The position numbers and the translations under genes are program-made. Positions 1 through 9,502 of a stretch of DNA of 64,000 bases are shown in pieces. Below the pieces are notes generated by a model, which saw only the letters and a program-made list of their open reading frames with translations, was not told the origin of the DNA and did no database searches. Positions within the stretch are counted from its first letter, which is position 1. The number at the start of each line of letters is the position of its first letter. This stretch comes from Ypsolopha sequella (Eukaryota; Arthropoda; Insecta; Lepidoptera; Ypsolophidae). The DNA lies in the NCBI GenBank assembly GCA_934047225.1, contig OW203986.1:25671221-25735220 (forward strand), written 5' to 3'.

Positions 1-1147
1 TCCATTCCCAGGGTTCCCCTTTCTTCAAGAGACGGTGTAGTGGATGTAAAATACTACTAGCGTCTGAGATAAATTTGGTGTAAAAGTTTACCATACCCAA
101 GAAGGACCGCAGTTCAGGAACATTTTTGGTTTGTGGCATTTCTTTAATGGCCAAAATTTTACTGGGGTCAGCACGAATACCCTTTTTACTTATGATTTAT
201 CCCAAATAACTGACATCGTCAGCAAGAAACTCACATTTACTTTGTTTTGCCTTTAACCCTAAATCTTTTAATTTGCCTAAGACTGATTCTAGTGTCTTTA
301 AATGTGACGCACGGTCAGGACCGCTGATTAAAATGTCATCTAAGAACATCCTAGCATTAGGAATATCTCTAACGATTGACTCACTAATCCTGCTAAAAAT
401 TCCTGGACTGGATGACAAACCAAAAACTAAGCGGTTGTATTTAAAGAGGCCGCGATGTGTGTTGATAACAGTGAACATTTTTGAATCTTCTGACAAGCAG
501 ATTTGATTATAAGCTTGTGACAGATCTATTTTAGTAAACTGTTCGTGACCAGCTAAAGAAGCGAACAGTTCTTCTGCCCTTGGTAACGGATACCTATCCA
601 CCATCAATACTGGATTAAGTGTTACCTTAAAGTCAGCGCAGACTCTCAAGCCACCATCTTTTTTATTGACTGGGACTAATGGTGTAGCCCAATCAGAGCA
701 GTCCACTGGTTCAATTATCTTCTCACGTAACATGGCATCGATCTCTGCATCTACTCGCTCACGCAGTGCAAAAGGAAGTGGCCGTGCACGTCTAAAAACA
801 GGAACGGCTTCGGGTCGAACACGTAGTGTCGCAGTGCCCCCCTTGTAACATCCGAGTGTTCCGTCAAAGACTTCCTTATACCTGTCAAGAATAACTCGCA
901 GATCATTATCACTGGATGCAACTTGATTGAGATCCGCGTCGTTATCACATTTAATAAAAGGAATTCGGATCGCCAGCTCTGCTAACCACTGTCTACCCAG
1001 TAGACTTGTATCTTCTTTTTCTAATACGTATAAATCTAGGTTCTTTTTATGACCATTATATTCTACGGTGAGTTTAATTACGCCTAGAGGTTTAACCTTT
1101 GTGCTATCATAGAATTTAAAAATGGTCTTAGTAGGTTTTAATGACAC
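1..1147 (-). pseudogene. pol: Gypsy pol fragment: end of protease, reverse transcriptase (interrupted)
   Basis: An open frame from 1147 down to 197 encodes 316 residues. The first part (GRQWL near residue 51) is the end of the retropepsin domain. A connector follows, then reverse transcriptase with DLSQAYNQI near residue 208 and the catalytic box FLDD at 268-271. The frame stops at a TAA (197-199) straight after the conserved YLG. The same frame is then open again to base 1, where it still reads as RT thumb-like sequence (RSFLGMVNFY). One nonsense codon therefore separates two otherwise continuous coding parts. The ATG at 1147 is not a natural start: the true upstream sequence is the gag frame beyond the MITE. 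No RNase H or integrase is visible because the window ends. Confidence 0.85.
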
Positions 1148-1316
1148 TATAAAGCCGATTCTGAAGGCTTTAATTTTAGTTTAAGTGCTGCCAAAACTTA
1201 AATTTTGCCAAACTAATATAGTTTTTGTTTCTAACCCTTAAGAACTATTTCGCAATCAAGAAAATTTAGTTTTGACAGCACTAAAACTAAAATTAAAGCC
1301 TCCAGAAACGGCTATA
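1148..1316. mobile_element. Foldback MITE inside gypsy protease
   Basis: Two arms of about 55 bases (about 1148-1205 and 1259-1316) are inverted copies, roughly 85 percent identical by eye. Each contains GGCTTTAATTTTAGTTT. About 50 bases of AT-rich loop separate them. TATA stands at both edges (1148-1151, 1313-1316), consistent with a TA-type target duplication, though the exact boundary is ambiguous. The insertion interrupts the protease reading frame of the surrounding gypsy element. Confidence 0.75.
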
Positions 1317-2356
1317 TTGCTGAAATTTCCACTATAGGTCTCCTTACTAATGAATGAACTTACAGCTCCAGTGTCAATTTCCATGATAATTTCTCTGCCA
1401 TTTACAATTATTGGCAAACTCACCGCTTTATATTGGCTCAATGCCATTCTGCAGAGGGCCTCTTCAAAATCAGAATCGGATTCTTCATATAGTTCGTCAT
1501 GTAATTGTTTTTCTTCCTCTTCCTCATTATCCTGTTCGGTTACAAAATAGGTACTTTTGCGTCCTCTTATATTTCTCACCGATTTGCTAGTTGATGGTTG
1601 ATTCCCTGACAACCATTGCGGGCACACTCTACTAATGTGGCCCTTTTCATTACACTTTCTACATTTCTGTGTACGAAAATAACAATTTTCTATAATGTGA
1701 CTCAAAGCTCCACAAGCGCTACATCTAGTTTTCACAGTTGTTAGGTGTGGATCATTAATTTTCTTCATCTGCCTCGGCACGTACCCTTCCTTTTGTTTTG
1801 CCACCTTATGTACGTCATTCACATAAGATTCGCGACCTCTATTCACTTCAGCAGCATTATTTTCTGCTGCTTCAAGAGCGCTTGCTATTTCTACAGCTTT
1901 AATAAATGATAAATTGTCCTCTAAAAATAGACTTTGCTTGACAATTTCTGCTCTTAATCCGCATACGAACTGATCTCTTAAATTTTCAGACAGATTCTCT
2001 TTAAATTCGCAAGTATGCGACAGTTCTTTGAGTTCTTTCACATACTGTGAAATTGTTTCTTCGGCCATTTGTATTCTTTGACGGAAACGATATCTCTCCG
2101 CCAATATAGATGGTTTTGGATTGAGGTGCTTTCCTACTAGCTCAACTGCGTTTTGAAAACCTAATTCTGTTGGCTTTTGGGGGCTAGCCAAGGTTGTCAT
2201 GAGTTCATAACATTCATCACCAACTACTGCTATAAGGGTTTCCAACTGAATCTGTGTTTTGATTGAATTGACTTTGAAGTAAGATTGTAGTCGTTCAATA
2301 TAAGAATACCAATTACCCTCATTTGGGTCGAACTCCTTGATCTTTCCGATCGACAT
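1256..2356 (-). pseudogene. gag: Gypsy gag and start of protease, cut by a MITE
   Basis: A 366-codon frame starts at the ATG at 2356, about 20 bases inside the primer-binding site. Residues 1-165 look like the helical capsid-type region of mag-like Gag. Two CCHC knuckles follow (212-225 and 232-245), then an acidic stretch (about 276-298) and the protease active site DTG at 328-330. Normal coding ends near residue 348; the last 18 or so residues are translated from the MITE inserted at about 1148-1316. Downstream of the MITE the protease continues in the pol fragment. The product would be a Gag with a truncated, inactive protease. Confidence 0.85.
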
Positions 2357-2375
2357 TTTAATGCGTTTTTCCTAG

Positions 2376-2389
2376 TTTTCTCGTCGCCA
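2376..2389 (-). other. Primer-binding site of the decayed gypsy element
   Basis: Minus-strand TGGCGACGAGA lies 20-odd bases upstream of the gag ATG. The same motif precedes the other gag at 9485-9497, which supports a shared PBS. I did not identify the tRNA with confidence. Confidence 0.55.
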
Positions 2390-2390
2390 A

Positions 2391-2582
2391 TGGTATGTAT
2401 CTGCTGAAAATAATATAAACTCGTAATGCATAATAGAACTTCATTTAATGAGTGACGGACTTGACACAGTCATTGGTCATTATGTATAATAAATATCAAA
2501 GACAAAACTAGACGAGGATATACTCCAGTAATATTGCTCTTTAAATTTTCTAGGTCGACCACGTAAGTGGGTTTAATAAACA
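2391..2582 (-). repeat. Putative 5' LTR of the decayed gypsy element
   Basis: On the minus strand the segment begins TGTTTATTAAAC and ends with CCA next to the PBS. This is the expected place for a short LTR. There is no second copy in the window, so the outer edge is a guess. Confidence 0.35.
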
Positions 2583-2600
2583 TATCCCTTATTTTTAAAC

Positions 2601-2829
2601 AATGAGCGTTTTTCCTTATGTCAAATTTAGTGTTAAATAAGATTCCTAGATGGCACTGTCGTATTCTTTAGTAACAGAATCAAAGACAAAATTTGCACCG
2701 ATTCCAAACAAACGAAAAACCACTGACATTGATTGCTACGAAACATATTTTATCTATGGTGACATGGACAGTGACATCTGGAGGAAAGCTAGGAACTAAG
2801 AAAAAAAAACAACGAGAAAAACGCTCATT
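2601..2829 (-). mobile_element. MITE with AATGAGCGTTTTT termini, copy 1
   Basis: Both ends carry AATGAGCGTTTTT as an inverted repeat. The interior matches the second copy at 4248-4465 in reverse orientation at roughly 80 percent by eye, including the shared CACCATAGATAAAAT and GTGCCATCTAGGAA. No coding capacity is seen. Confidence 0.8.
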
Positions 2830-3310
2830 TAAAAACCGATAAAAACAACGAAAAAGTACAAAAGTGTGGTTATTTTCTTTACTCCTCATACGTAAGGAAA
2901 AAGACAGAGAGTCACTCTTCTGGGATAAGAGCACCTTAAGCTACGTAATCAAGCATACGCACTTATTATCACTACTTCTAAGAAAGGTTAGAGCAAAAGT
3001 CAAACGATATCGCGATGTACATGACTGACAGCGCTATCTAGTTTCTAAATTTTTGCGCACTAATCATGAGTTTTGAAATATTCAAAATATTTTATTCAAA
3101 AGCAACATCATTCATTCATACAGCCATTCATTTAACGCTACTATACTGGACAATTCCTCAAAACAGTAGCTTAGTAGCAGCTGTAACGGGATTAAAATGA
3201 GAGCAGAACTACGAAGAGCGAAATCATTAGTGATCTGTTTTATTTTAGATTATTTAATACTGTTTTCTCAACATTTTTGATCCTTGGAGAATGCAACATT
3301 GAGCGATCGA
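2830..3310. other. Intergenic, no gene seen
   Basis: AT-rich DNA between repeats. I see no coding region, RNA gene or clear repeat boundary here. Confidence 0.5.
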
Positions 3311-3313
3311 CAA

Positions 3314-3354
3314 TGGTGTCGTTTCGGTGTAACACGATTTTGACAGGACTAACC
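3314..3354 (+). repeat. Half of a palindromic MITE
   Basis: The string with GTTTCGGTGTAACACGATTT and TGACAGGACTAAC matches one arm of the foldback elements at 43311-43467 and 44931-45072. Only one arm is present. Confidence 0.55.
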
Positions 3355-3454
3355 AACAAAAAACGTTGATAACATGAAATGTTTTGAGGTTTCTTGTATA
3401 AGGAGTATGGGAACTCCGCTTGGGTTTCAATTTCTTGATATTTATTCATATTTG

Positions 3455-3612
3455 TCATGATAGAAGACACTATAACACGTATTCTGAGAAATTTCAACTG
3501 CTGGCTACCTATGATGGCTGAAGCTGTAAACCCCTGTAACAGACGGACAGACAGACAACGGAGACTTAGTAATAAGTAAGCCCTGTTTCGCACCTTTTGG
3601 GTACGGAACCGA
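3455..3612 (-). repeat. Dispersed lepidopteran repeat ending GGGTACGGAACC
   Basis: It shares the ATTTCAACTGCTGGCTACC, ACAGACGGACAGACAG and TTTTGGGTACGGAACC blocks with the copies near 11.1, 27.4 and 28 kb. It is an internally decayed copy. Confidence 0.65.
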
Positions 3613-3654
3613 AAAACGGTTTGGCTCCTAAAGCCATGTAACAAAAGCTAATAA

Positions 3655-4247
3655 AATTAAAAGAAACACTCAAGAATATCGATAACTAAAATGTACCTAC
3701 TAGCCCTTTATATTGTAGCTAAGAAATATTTTGTTTCTGTTAATATACATAAACAGTGTGCTATCGAAAAAAGACCCGATGACCTACTTTTTGCCCTTAA
3801 TACCATAGCAATAAGGATGAAATTGCGTTCACGCAATTTTCTCCGCTAGTACGTCGACGATCGCGACGCGACAAAGTGGCAATATAGCCACTCCGCGGGG
3901 CTTCTCAAACAAGGGGAAATGAGAGAGACGGACTTATATACAAGGTTAGAAGCTAAAAAGAGACGAAAATTTTGTTATTAATTGGGAAGAATTGACGGAA
4001 GTGCAGGGTGAGCCCTGTTTTTGACAAATTTCTCTTTGATACGGCGATTACTTTCACCTCGACGCGCCAGCCATGTTGGCTTCTTTAAAAAATAATCTTT
4101 CTTGATGACGGAGAAATAAGATGTTTGGGAAAACAAATTGAGGGGCGTTTTGATGGAGTGCAAATTTGATTTATTTTTATTTTGGACAAAATGTATCTTT
4201 AAAATGCTTATAATGCTATACACGGTATATTCGTGGGCAGATCGTAG
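3655..4247. other. Intergenic with a short GC-rich patch
   Basis: No gene is supported. A GC-richer patch at about 3840-3900 (CGACGATCGCGACGCGACAA, CACTCCGCGGGG) resembles part of the dispersed repeats at 4.5 and 23.3 kb but is too short to assign. Confidence 0.4.
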
Positions 4248-4465
4248 AATGAGCGTTTTTCTCGTTGTTTTTTTTTCTTAGTTCTTAACTTGCCTCCAGA
4301 TTTCGTTGTAAATGTCACCATAGATAAAATGTGTTTCGTAGCAATCAATGTCAAAGTGGTTTTTAGCTTTTTTGGAAACTGTGCAAATCTGTTGCTAAAT
4401 TGTACAATAGTGCCATCTAGGAAACATTTTTAACACTAAATTTGACACAAGCAAAAACGCTCATT
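4248..4465 (+). mobile_element. MITE with AATGAGCGTTTTT termini, copy 2, flanked by 12-bp direct repeats
   Basis: It has the same termini and interior as the element at 2601-2829 in the opposite orientation. GGGCAGATCGTA stands directly to the left (4235-4246) and to the right (4466-4477), so the insertion left a long duplication or landed in an existing repeat. Confidence 0.8.
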
Positions 4466-4494
4466 GGGCAGATCGTATATAACGAAATCGAAAA

Positions 4495-4600
4495 TTTTTC
4501 ACCAAAAGCCAAGAATCGGTGTGACGACGAGCGAAACGAGGAGTAGCGCGTTAGGCTTACATGTAAGTAAATTTGGGGAGCCGAGCGAAGCGAAGCGGAG
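4495..4600 (+). repeat. Dispersed repeat (GAGCCGAGCGAAGCGAAG)
   Basis: It shares GTGTGACGACGAGCG, TTACATGTAAGTA and GAGCCGAGCGAAGCGAAG with 23268-23378 in the same orientation. Confidence 0.65.
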
Positions 4601-4732
4601 TATAAACATACATCCTAAGTTTTTATGAGGTTTTTAATTAGGAAGCTTAAAATCTTCTAGTTCTTTATAATCTTTGCTTATCTATGGCCAATTTGCTTCC
4701 CACTGCATCGAGGTCAATGTAAGGTCAATTAA

Positions 4733-4830
4733 TTGAGTAAAGAGGTGACTCAAGAAGTATCCACTTAAATAATTTACGGTTGTATCTCTGACACAACCCA
4801 CTACTTATTCGGCTGCATGAGGATATTTAA
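4733..4830 (+). repeat. Dispersed repeat shared with 46.3 kb
   Basis: ATTGAGTAAAGAGGTGACT, AAGTATCCACTT, TCTGACACAA and a GCTGCATG-like end recur at 46343-46440. Confidence 0.6.
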
Positions 4831-5652
4831 GTCGTTTTTTGAAGAAAAATAGATGAAATTATTGTACTCGTCTGTACGAACCACATTCACTATAGCACAA
4901 ACATTGAAAAAGAAAATTAGTTTTATAGTTGTATACATTTATATCAGTAATTATTTTATTAAGTGTATCCTCTATTCCTCTGTATGAAAAAGTACCTACA
5001 ATTAAAGATGAATAATTTATTCATATATGCAAAAGTGCAATACCTAATCGAACAAATCTAGAAAACGTTAAATTTTTCTTCCGCGTTTTCATTGTACGTT
5101 TTATAGAACAGTTGTTCGTATAAACTAGTACTATCACCAACTTTTATTTCAAAAATCAATTCAATTTCACGTTACCTGTACATTAATTAAATATATGTAA
5201 AATAAATAAATGCGCCAACAAAACTGATAATTAAATTGAGACCTAGATTTATAAATAAATTTTCGCGTATCGCCATTTTGCAAACAAAATCATGCAAGCG
5301 GAAATGCAAATAGAAATTAACACCTGTACCTTCCAGCTTTGCTCTCCCTTTATAGACCGATCGAAATAAAATAAATAAAATTCATTACGCCCTTCCAGCT
5401 ATCCAATTTGGATTGAAATTAATTGGATTGGTGTAGACAAAGCTTCAAATTAACTATTTTTCGATGTCACTGCGACATCGGCGACCTGCGTAATCTGATT
5501 TACTTTGATTGATTCAGATTCGCATGTCGAGTTTTTTATTCGGTTAGTAAAGTGAGATACTGTTTAAATTTAAATTCGTGAAAAAAGTCAGAGTGGCTAC
5601 GGTAATTTGAATATTTAGGGTTCCATTACAAAAATAAATAAATAAACATATC
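4831..5652. other. Intergenic, no gene seen
   Basis: AT-rich with scattered AATAAA runs. No coding, RNA or repeat feature could be supported. Confidence 0.5.
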
Positions 5653-5893
5653 TTCACGACATGAGTCCCCGAGGGGTATCAGAGGTGTTCCGAGTGTGAA
5701 CTATGAAATGCAAGTCACAGTCCACACTCGGTACACGCGCTTTTAACCGACGATTATAACGCCCCGAAGTGATGAGTGGTGAGCTTTGTCACCATACTTT
5801 GGGCACAAATACACGCATTTTTGGCGGGCGTGCAGGTTTCACCGTTCAGCAAGTGGTAATTAAGAACAAATAGCGAAGCACATGTGTCTTTCC
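5653..5893 (-). mobile_element. tRNA-type SINE, body without head
   Basis: The 3' end (reverse of ATCCCCTCGGGG...CATGTCGTGA) and the body (TGCAAGTCACAGTCCACACT, CGATTATAACG) match the copies at 6165-6512 and 16978-17285. The tRNA-like head is lost. It lies inverted relative to the next copy, making a large inverted repeat. Confidence 0.8.
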
Positions 5894-6164
5894 ACCCAAC
5901 CATACGCTGTATAACTCAAATATTACTAGGTCGATTAAGCTAAAAATTTGCTAGTATGTGTAAAACTACATTAGGACACTGTAAAAATATTAAAAATCTT
6001 CATTGAAGTTCAAATAACAAAATACCATGAAAATTAATTGCAAAGCGGTGTTATTATTGTTACGAATATTATTGGCGCTTAAAGCGATTATTTTTATAAA
6101 AAACATTGATTCAACTAAAATATTGAGCCAGTATGTATTATTGTGTATGAGGCAAAAAGGACGG

Positions 6165-6512
6165 AGGAGAAAAAAGAGGTAAGACGCTGGCCTATCATCA
6201 ATCTTGAGATCCATGTTCGATCCCGGTCGGACATGCACCAATCAGTTTATTTGGAATTTATGTGCATAGAATTTGTTCTTACTTACCACTTGCGAAAGAA
6301 AAACGGTGAAGAAAAACATCGTAAGGAAAACTGCATGACTTAAAAAGCGTGTATTTATGCCCGAAGTACGGCGATAGAGCTCACCACCCATCACGTTGGG
6401 ACGTAATAATCGTCGGTGAAACGCGGATGTACCGAGTGTGGACTGTGACTTGCATTTGACAGTTCACACTTGGAACTCCTCTGACATCCCCTCGGGGATT
6501 CATGTCGTGACG
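6165..6512 (+). mobile_element. tRNA-type SINE
   Basis: The head region contains a B-box-like TGTTCGATCCC, followed by the SINE body ending CTCGGGGATTCATGTCGTGA. Same family as 5653-5893, 16978-17285 and fragments at 12.98, 60.75 and 63.8 kb. No polymerase III terminator or clean target duplication was established. Confidence 0.8.
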
Positions 6513-7428
6513 TTATACATGATATGTGTTATTTACAATGCAAATATAAGCTAACATTTTCCCACATTGAGCTGCCCTCGACATTAGCGTTAATACACCA
6601 TAATTTATTCAGGTCAAGCACAAGCACTTAAGGGGCTCCACAATGCTAAATGTCAGTTTTGCATTGAATTCCGTTCCGTCAATATAGATGGTAGCAATTT
6701 GAAAAAAATATGGCGTATTTTTTGACTCAAGAGAATCATAAATTACACTTTATAAATAAACATACCTACTTTCAATCTTCTTTCAATTATAACACTTTTA
6801 AAAAAGCATGAATTTCACGAAAAAAGTTGTTCAGTTTCCATATTTCAAAATCGATTGAAACGAAACCAACATACACAGATACTAACTAGTAAAAAAACAT
6901 CTTTACTATATAATTAAATTATAGTTCATGTCCTAATGTAGCCGCGATTTCAAAATAACTGAAGTTTTGCGTGCGCGGCATCTGATTAGAGCAGGATAGA
7001 GAGTTAAAAAACAAAAGCGTTAGTGCCGGACTGAAATTTAGCACTGTGCAGCCCCTTAACACTAGGTTTAGTAACCATGACTTGTAGACGCATAGCTAAG
7101 CTCTTATACCTTATAAATACAGATGATTGTAGGTCATCTTACAAGCCATGGTGAAAACACAAAATGGCGCCGGCTAGGAATCTCCTTCGATGTGGTATTT
7201 GCATTCTACATTTAGAACAAGGATTGTTGGTTTTGTGCTAAGAAAATTATTTCTAGAATTTCACCAAGAAACGATTATTTATCATTTTTATTTTTTTATA
7301 TCTTTGCTGCCAAACTAGAAAAGCAAATCTTTATCTTCTGCAAAAACTGAAAAATATATTGAATGAAGAATGCAAATGTTTTTTTTTGTGTTTTTTCCGA
7401 AAAATTACCTATAATTACTATGGAACTA
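6513..7428. other. Intergenic, no gene seen
   Basis: AT-rich unique-looking sequence. No supported gene or element boundary. Confidence 0.5.
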
Positions 7429-7429
7429 C

Positions 7430-7786
7430 ATCATTACTATGAAGTTGCCGTTTTTATGGAGAACGTGAAGGAAACCCAATTTTCATTAGTAACATTTTTG
7501 CATTTTTATTTTAGGAATTACAAAACCATTTTTGTGTTTGAATGCGACAACATTAAGCTAACAGCAACATTAATTTAATTTTTGTTAAGTGTGTGCTGGA
7601 AACAATTATTACGAATCTTATCTTGGAAACGGATGGCATTAAGGACGAACTGTTTTTGAAAATTTAATTTTAGTGTAAAATCAACTTTCAAATCAAAAAC
7701 AAATAATGGAATTAGCTATTGAATTACAGAAATTATGAACTCATAAACCTGTAAGAAAATTTCGGCAATTCAATGACCTATTATAA
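7430..7786 (-). mobile_element. MITE, family also at 35.4 and 59.1 kb
   Basis: It carries GAAACGGATGGCATTAAGGA and GGAAACCCAATTTTC, the reverse of blocks in 35391-35744 and 59069-59470. Ends with ACTATGAAGTTGCCG and CGGCAATTCAATGACCT are degenerate inverted repeats. Confidence 0.7.
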
Positions 7787-7843
7787 TGTAATGTAGTCTT
7801 ACTGCAATTTGTCAATATATGGTAGCAGTAATTATAAAATAAA

Positions 7844-7858
7844 TACCAGTAAGTACTA

Positions 7859-7918
<60 letters not shown>

Positions 7919-7945
7919 TAGTACTTATATATATATATATAGTTA
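7844..7945. repeat. (TA)n microsatellite inside a palindrome
   Basis: About 28 TA units are flanked by AGTACTACC and GGTAGTACT, so the whole tract is a near-perfect inverted repeat, followed by a second short TA run. Confidence 0.9.
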
Positions 7946-8490
7946 TTTTAAAATAAACACAAGCTATAAATCAAGTAAAAACTCAATTTATATATATGTG
8001 TTTTACCTTCTACGGCGTAGCTTGTACATTGTAGTGCTACGAAGTCCTATGAAGTTAGTTTGAAGCGAAGACTACTCTTGATTAAAAACACAGGAAATCC
8101 AAAACAATATTCAGTTTAGTCATGAGTTTATTATGAAAAGACGATAAAACATTGAAATGGCGAAATATTTTTTTTTCTTATTTCAATATACGAGCTCGAA
8201 ATGGAATAACATTTACCCGGTTTCACCCATACGCCAAACAAACGCTTTCACTAAACGATGCCGTCAACGTGCAAAACTATTGCATTCAGTATTCGGAAAG
8301 ATAATTGTACTTGGTACACAAAAAAGTACTGGAAAAGATAGTTACTATGAATTTACTTCATACCACTTTCTTTAGTTATTTGTACTATATTTTAAAAAGG
8401 TTATTGACATAATTATGCTTCCGGTATCTATTTAAGTTCGAGTTAGTATAACATTTGAAATTTAACTTTAAACTCTCGCGTTTCGTACAC

Positions 8491-8626
8491 ATTATAATAT
8501 ATATAATCGGGTCTACCGCGATAAATTATTACCTTTTTTACGAAAAGGGGACACCCGACGTTTCGAGACAGTTGCGAAAAAAAGGTAATAATTTATCGCG
8601 GTAGACCCGATTATATATATTATAAT
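8491..8626. mobile_element. Hairpin element, 49-bp perfect arms
   Basis: Positions 8491-8539 and 8578-8626 are exact reverse complements. The 38-base loop contains CCCGACGTTTCGAG; on the minus strand this reads CTCGAAACGTCGGG, similar to the 3' half of hammerhead-like motifs in Penelope-type retroelements. No coding sequence. Confidence 0.9.
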
Positions 8627-9085
8627 TTGAAGTTTAATACTAAAACACATTTAATTTCCAATATAATTTAATCCACATATCTAAACAAAGTTTTGAATTT
8701 TGAGACAGAGCTATTACCAAGCCAACGCTCATTTGTTTTCTTACTTTGAATTTTATTCAGCAATGTTTGAAAAAGGTAAATGCCAAGAAATAGATGTACC
8801 ACCTACATATCGTAGTAGTGTACAGAGTAAATTCAAATTGTTTATTGCAATGTCATTACAGATATGATGTTGTTTGTCCATGACACCCCGTAGGGGCACA
8901 GCAGTTAATGGGAACTTAAAACTATAAACACCTTTTAATGAAACTTAAAACTAACATAACATAAATTTCCACCTGCCCTTTGTAGCATCTGCATAGACTA
9001 TCTTTAAACATAGACATGACTATATAACGTCGTAGAATGCAATGGAAAAGAGGTCATACCAGTAGTGTACCATCCTATATTCGTA
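8627..9085. other. Intergenic, no gene seen
   Basis: No gene or clear repeat. A short direct echo of AACTTAAAACTA occurs near 8912-8955. Confidence 0.45.
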
Positions 9086-9279
9086 TAATAGTTTGCTCCG
9101 AACTATGAACTCGCGATTCGATCTTGACTGATTTGGCTCATGTTTGAACTTGTCTCATTAACTCGTCTACCAAATTTCATGACGTTTTAAACAATAGTAC
9201 TTGACTTATCGTCGGACAAACATACATACATACATACAAACGCCAGATCGTTCAAGTAGACACGAAGAACTTCGCTCAG
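9086..9279 (+). repeat. Dispersed repeat (CGTCGGACAAACATACATAC), target of the gag unit
   Basis: It matches 50752-50985 through GATTTGGCTCATGTT, CCAAATTTCATGACGTT, ATCGTCGGACAAACAT and GAACTTCGCTC. The copy here is interrupted at CTCAG by the element at 9280-10625; the related copy at 50.9 kb shows the uninterrupted site. Confidence 0.8.
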
Positions 9280-9484
9280 TGTTATGAGCTTTACAATTAA
9301 TTATAAATAGTGTGTATCTGCATAACATTTCTCTATGGTAAAAAGCTCTAGCTTGTCTGCGGCCCCGTTTCCGGTTGTCATCCAAATGAAGAAAAAGAAA
9401 GAAATACATATTTCGAGTTACTGAAGAAATCTACTTTTATTTCATTAATCCTACACTACAATCTTTCTGGAACGAACCAATAAA
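9280..9484 (+). repeat. Putative 5' LTR and leader of the gag unit
   Basis: It begins TGTTATGAGC after the target duplication and leads up to the PBS at 9485. The LTR 3' edge cannot be fixed because no second LTR exists; a CTACACTACA-like end near 9450-9460 is possible. Confidence 0.45.
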
Positions 9485-9497
9485 TGGCGACGAGAGG
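9485..9497 (+). other. Primer-binding site of the gag unit
   Basis: TGGCGACGAGAGG lies six bases before the gag ATG and matches the PBS of the element at 2376-2389. Confidence 0.55.
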
Positions 9498-9502
9498 GAA
9501 GA

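Larger units (their letters stand above)
1..2582 (-). mobile_element. Decayed Ty3/gypsy LTR retrotransposon, 3' part beyond window
   Basis: Reading on the minus strand, the order is putative LTR, primer-binding site, gag with two zinc knuckles, protease, then reverse transcriptase running off the window start. The gag and pol style (long CA-like gag, CCHC pair, DTG protease, FLDD reverse transcriptase) fits the mag-like or K02A2.6-like gypsy elements common in Lepidoptera. It is broken twice: a MITE sits in the protease region near 1148-1316, and an in-frame stop lies in the RT at 197-199. The 3' end is not visible, so LTR age cannot be measured. The family call is by reading only. Confidence 0.85.

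Noticed and set aside
7809..8063. Open frame with a long Tyr-Ile run
   Set aside because: It is the translation of the (TA)n microsatellite and carries no other support.
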